The notes beneath the pieces are model-generated. The model saw only the letters and a list, made by a program, of their open reading frames with translations, searched no databases and was not told the origin of the DNA. Both the position numbers and the translations under genes were made by a program. A stretch of 5,424 nt of DNA. It comes from Fidelibacterota bacterium (GTDB lineage Bacteria > Fidelibacterota > Fidelibacteria > Fidelibacterales > Fidelibacteraceae). Of the stretch, positions 5,306-5,424 are shown one piece after another. Where the stretch lies: NCBI GenBank assembly GCA_030629925.1, contig DAOVOB010000101.1, positions 1-5,424 of the forward strand, read 5' to 3'. Every line of letters begins with the position of its first letter. Positions within the stretch are counted from its first letter, which is position 1.

Positions 5306-5325
5306 TTTATAACTTGTATAAAATT

Positions 5326-5355
5326 ATGTAGGGGCTCGACATGTCGAGCCCTTTT
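5326..5355 (+). terminator. Probable terminator after the oligopeptidase gene; third GGG...CCC palindrome
   Basis: GGGCTCGACATGTCGAGCCC (5332-5351) is a perfect 20-bp palindrome, foldable as an 8-bp stem with a CATG loop. It lies 26 bp after the stop codon and is followed directly by TTTT (5352-5355). The left border ATGTAGGGG (5326-5334) matches ATGTACGGG at 2973-2981 except for one base, linking it to the paired-hairpin element. The short T-run makes termination plausible but not certain. The remaining bases 5356-5424 are A+T rich with T-tracts and hold nothing else I can call. Confidence 0.65.
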
Positions 5356-5424
5356 CATATAGTATATTTTTCATTTTTTTTACTGATTATTGAATCACCA
5401 TTTACACAAAATATTTTACACCCT

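Overview
The window looks like ordinary chromosomal sequence from a bacterium of moderate-to-low GC. It encodes five proteins, one of them cut by the window edge, separated by spacers unusually rich in short palindromes and direct repeats. The organism cannot be named from this sequence. Three things lean towards the Bacteroidota/FCB side: a lipoprotein signal ending L-N-S-C followed by G-E-E, A+T-rich spacers, and families of GGG...CCC palindromes and TTCAAC-type repeats. This lean is an inference, not proof.

Layout. Positions 1-207 (minus) hold the first 69 codons of serS (seryl-tRNA synthetase), which runs off the left edge. A divergent spacer of 240 bp follows; it holds a probable serS promoter. 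Positions 448-825 (plus) encode a 125-aa four-helix-bundle protein of the 23S rRNA intervening-sequence (IVP) family. Fourteen bases further on, and convergent with it, is a 364-aa PLP-dependent alpha-oxoamine synthase (BioF/Kbl-like; 840-1934, minus). A 425-bp spacer, 1935-2359, is packed with repeats: a 7-bp tandem repeat, an imperfect inverted repeat, a long hairpin and a CTTTGTG-rich stretch. Positions 2360-2959 (plus) encode a three-helix membrane protein of the UPF0316 (DUF5698 plus DUF2179) family. A paired-hairpin element closes this gene, followed by two short tandem repeats. Positions 3203-5305 (plus) encode a 700-aa lipoprotein form of oligopeptidase B. A third palindrome of the same design as the first two ends this gene.

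The five genes do not form an obvious pathway or operon. Orientation changes, long spacers and terminator-like hairpins suggest mostly single-gene transcription units. I see no defence system, CRISPR array, transposase, phage gene or biosynthetic cluster.

The most distinctive signals are two. First, three 20-bp perfect palindromes share one architecture (8-bp GGG-starting stem, C-W-W-G loop, ATGTA[C/G] left border) but have different stem sequences. Second, the oligopeptidase B keeps its catalytic triad and acidic P1 pocket but has lost the two aspartates that set P2 preference in the enterobacterial enzyme.
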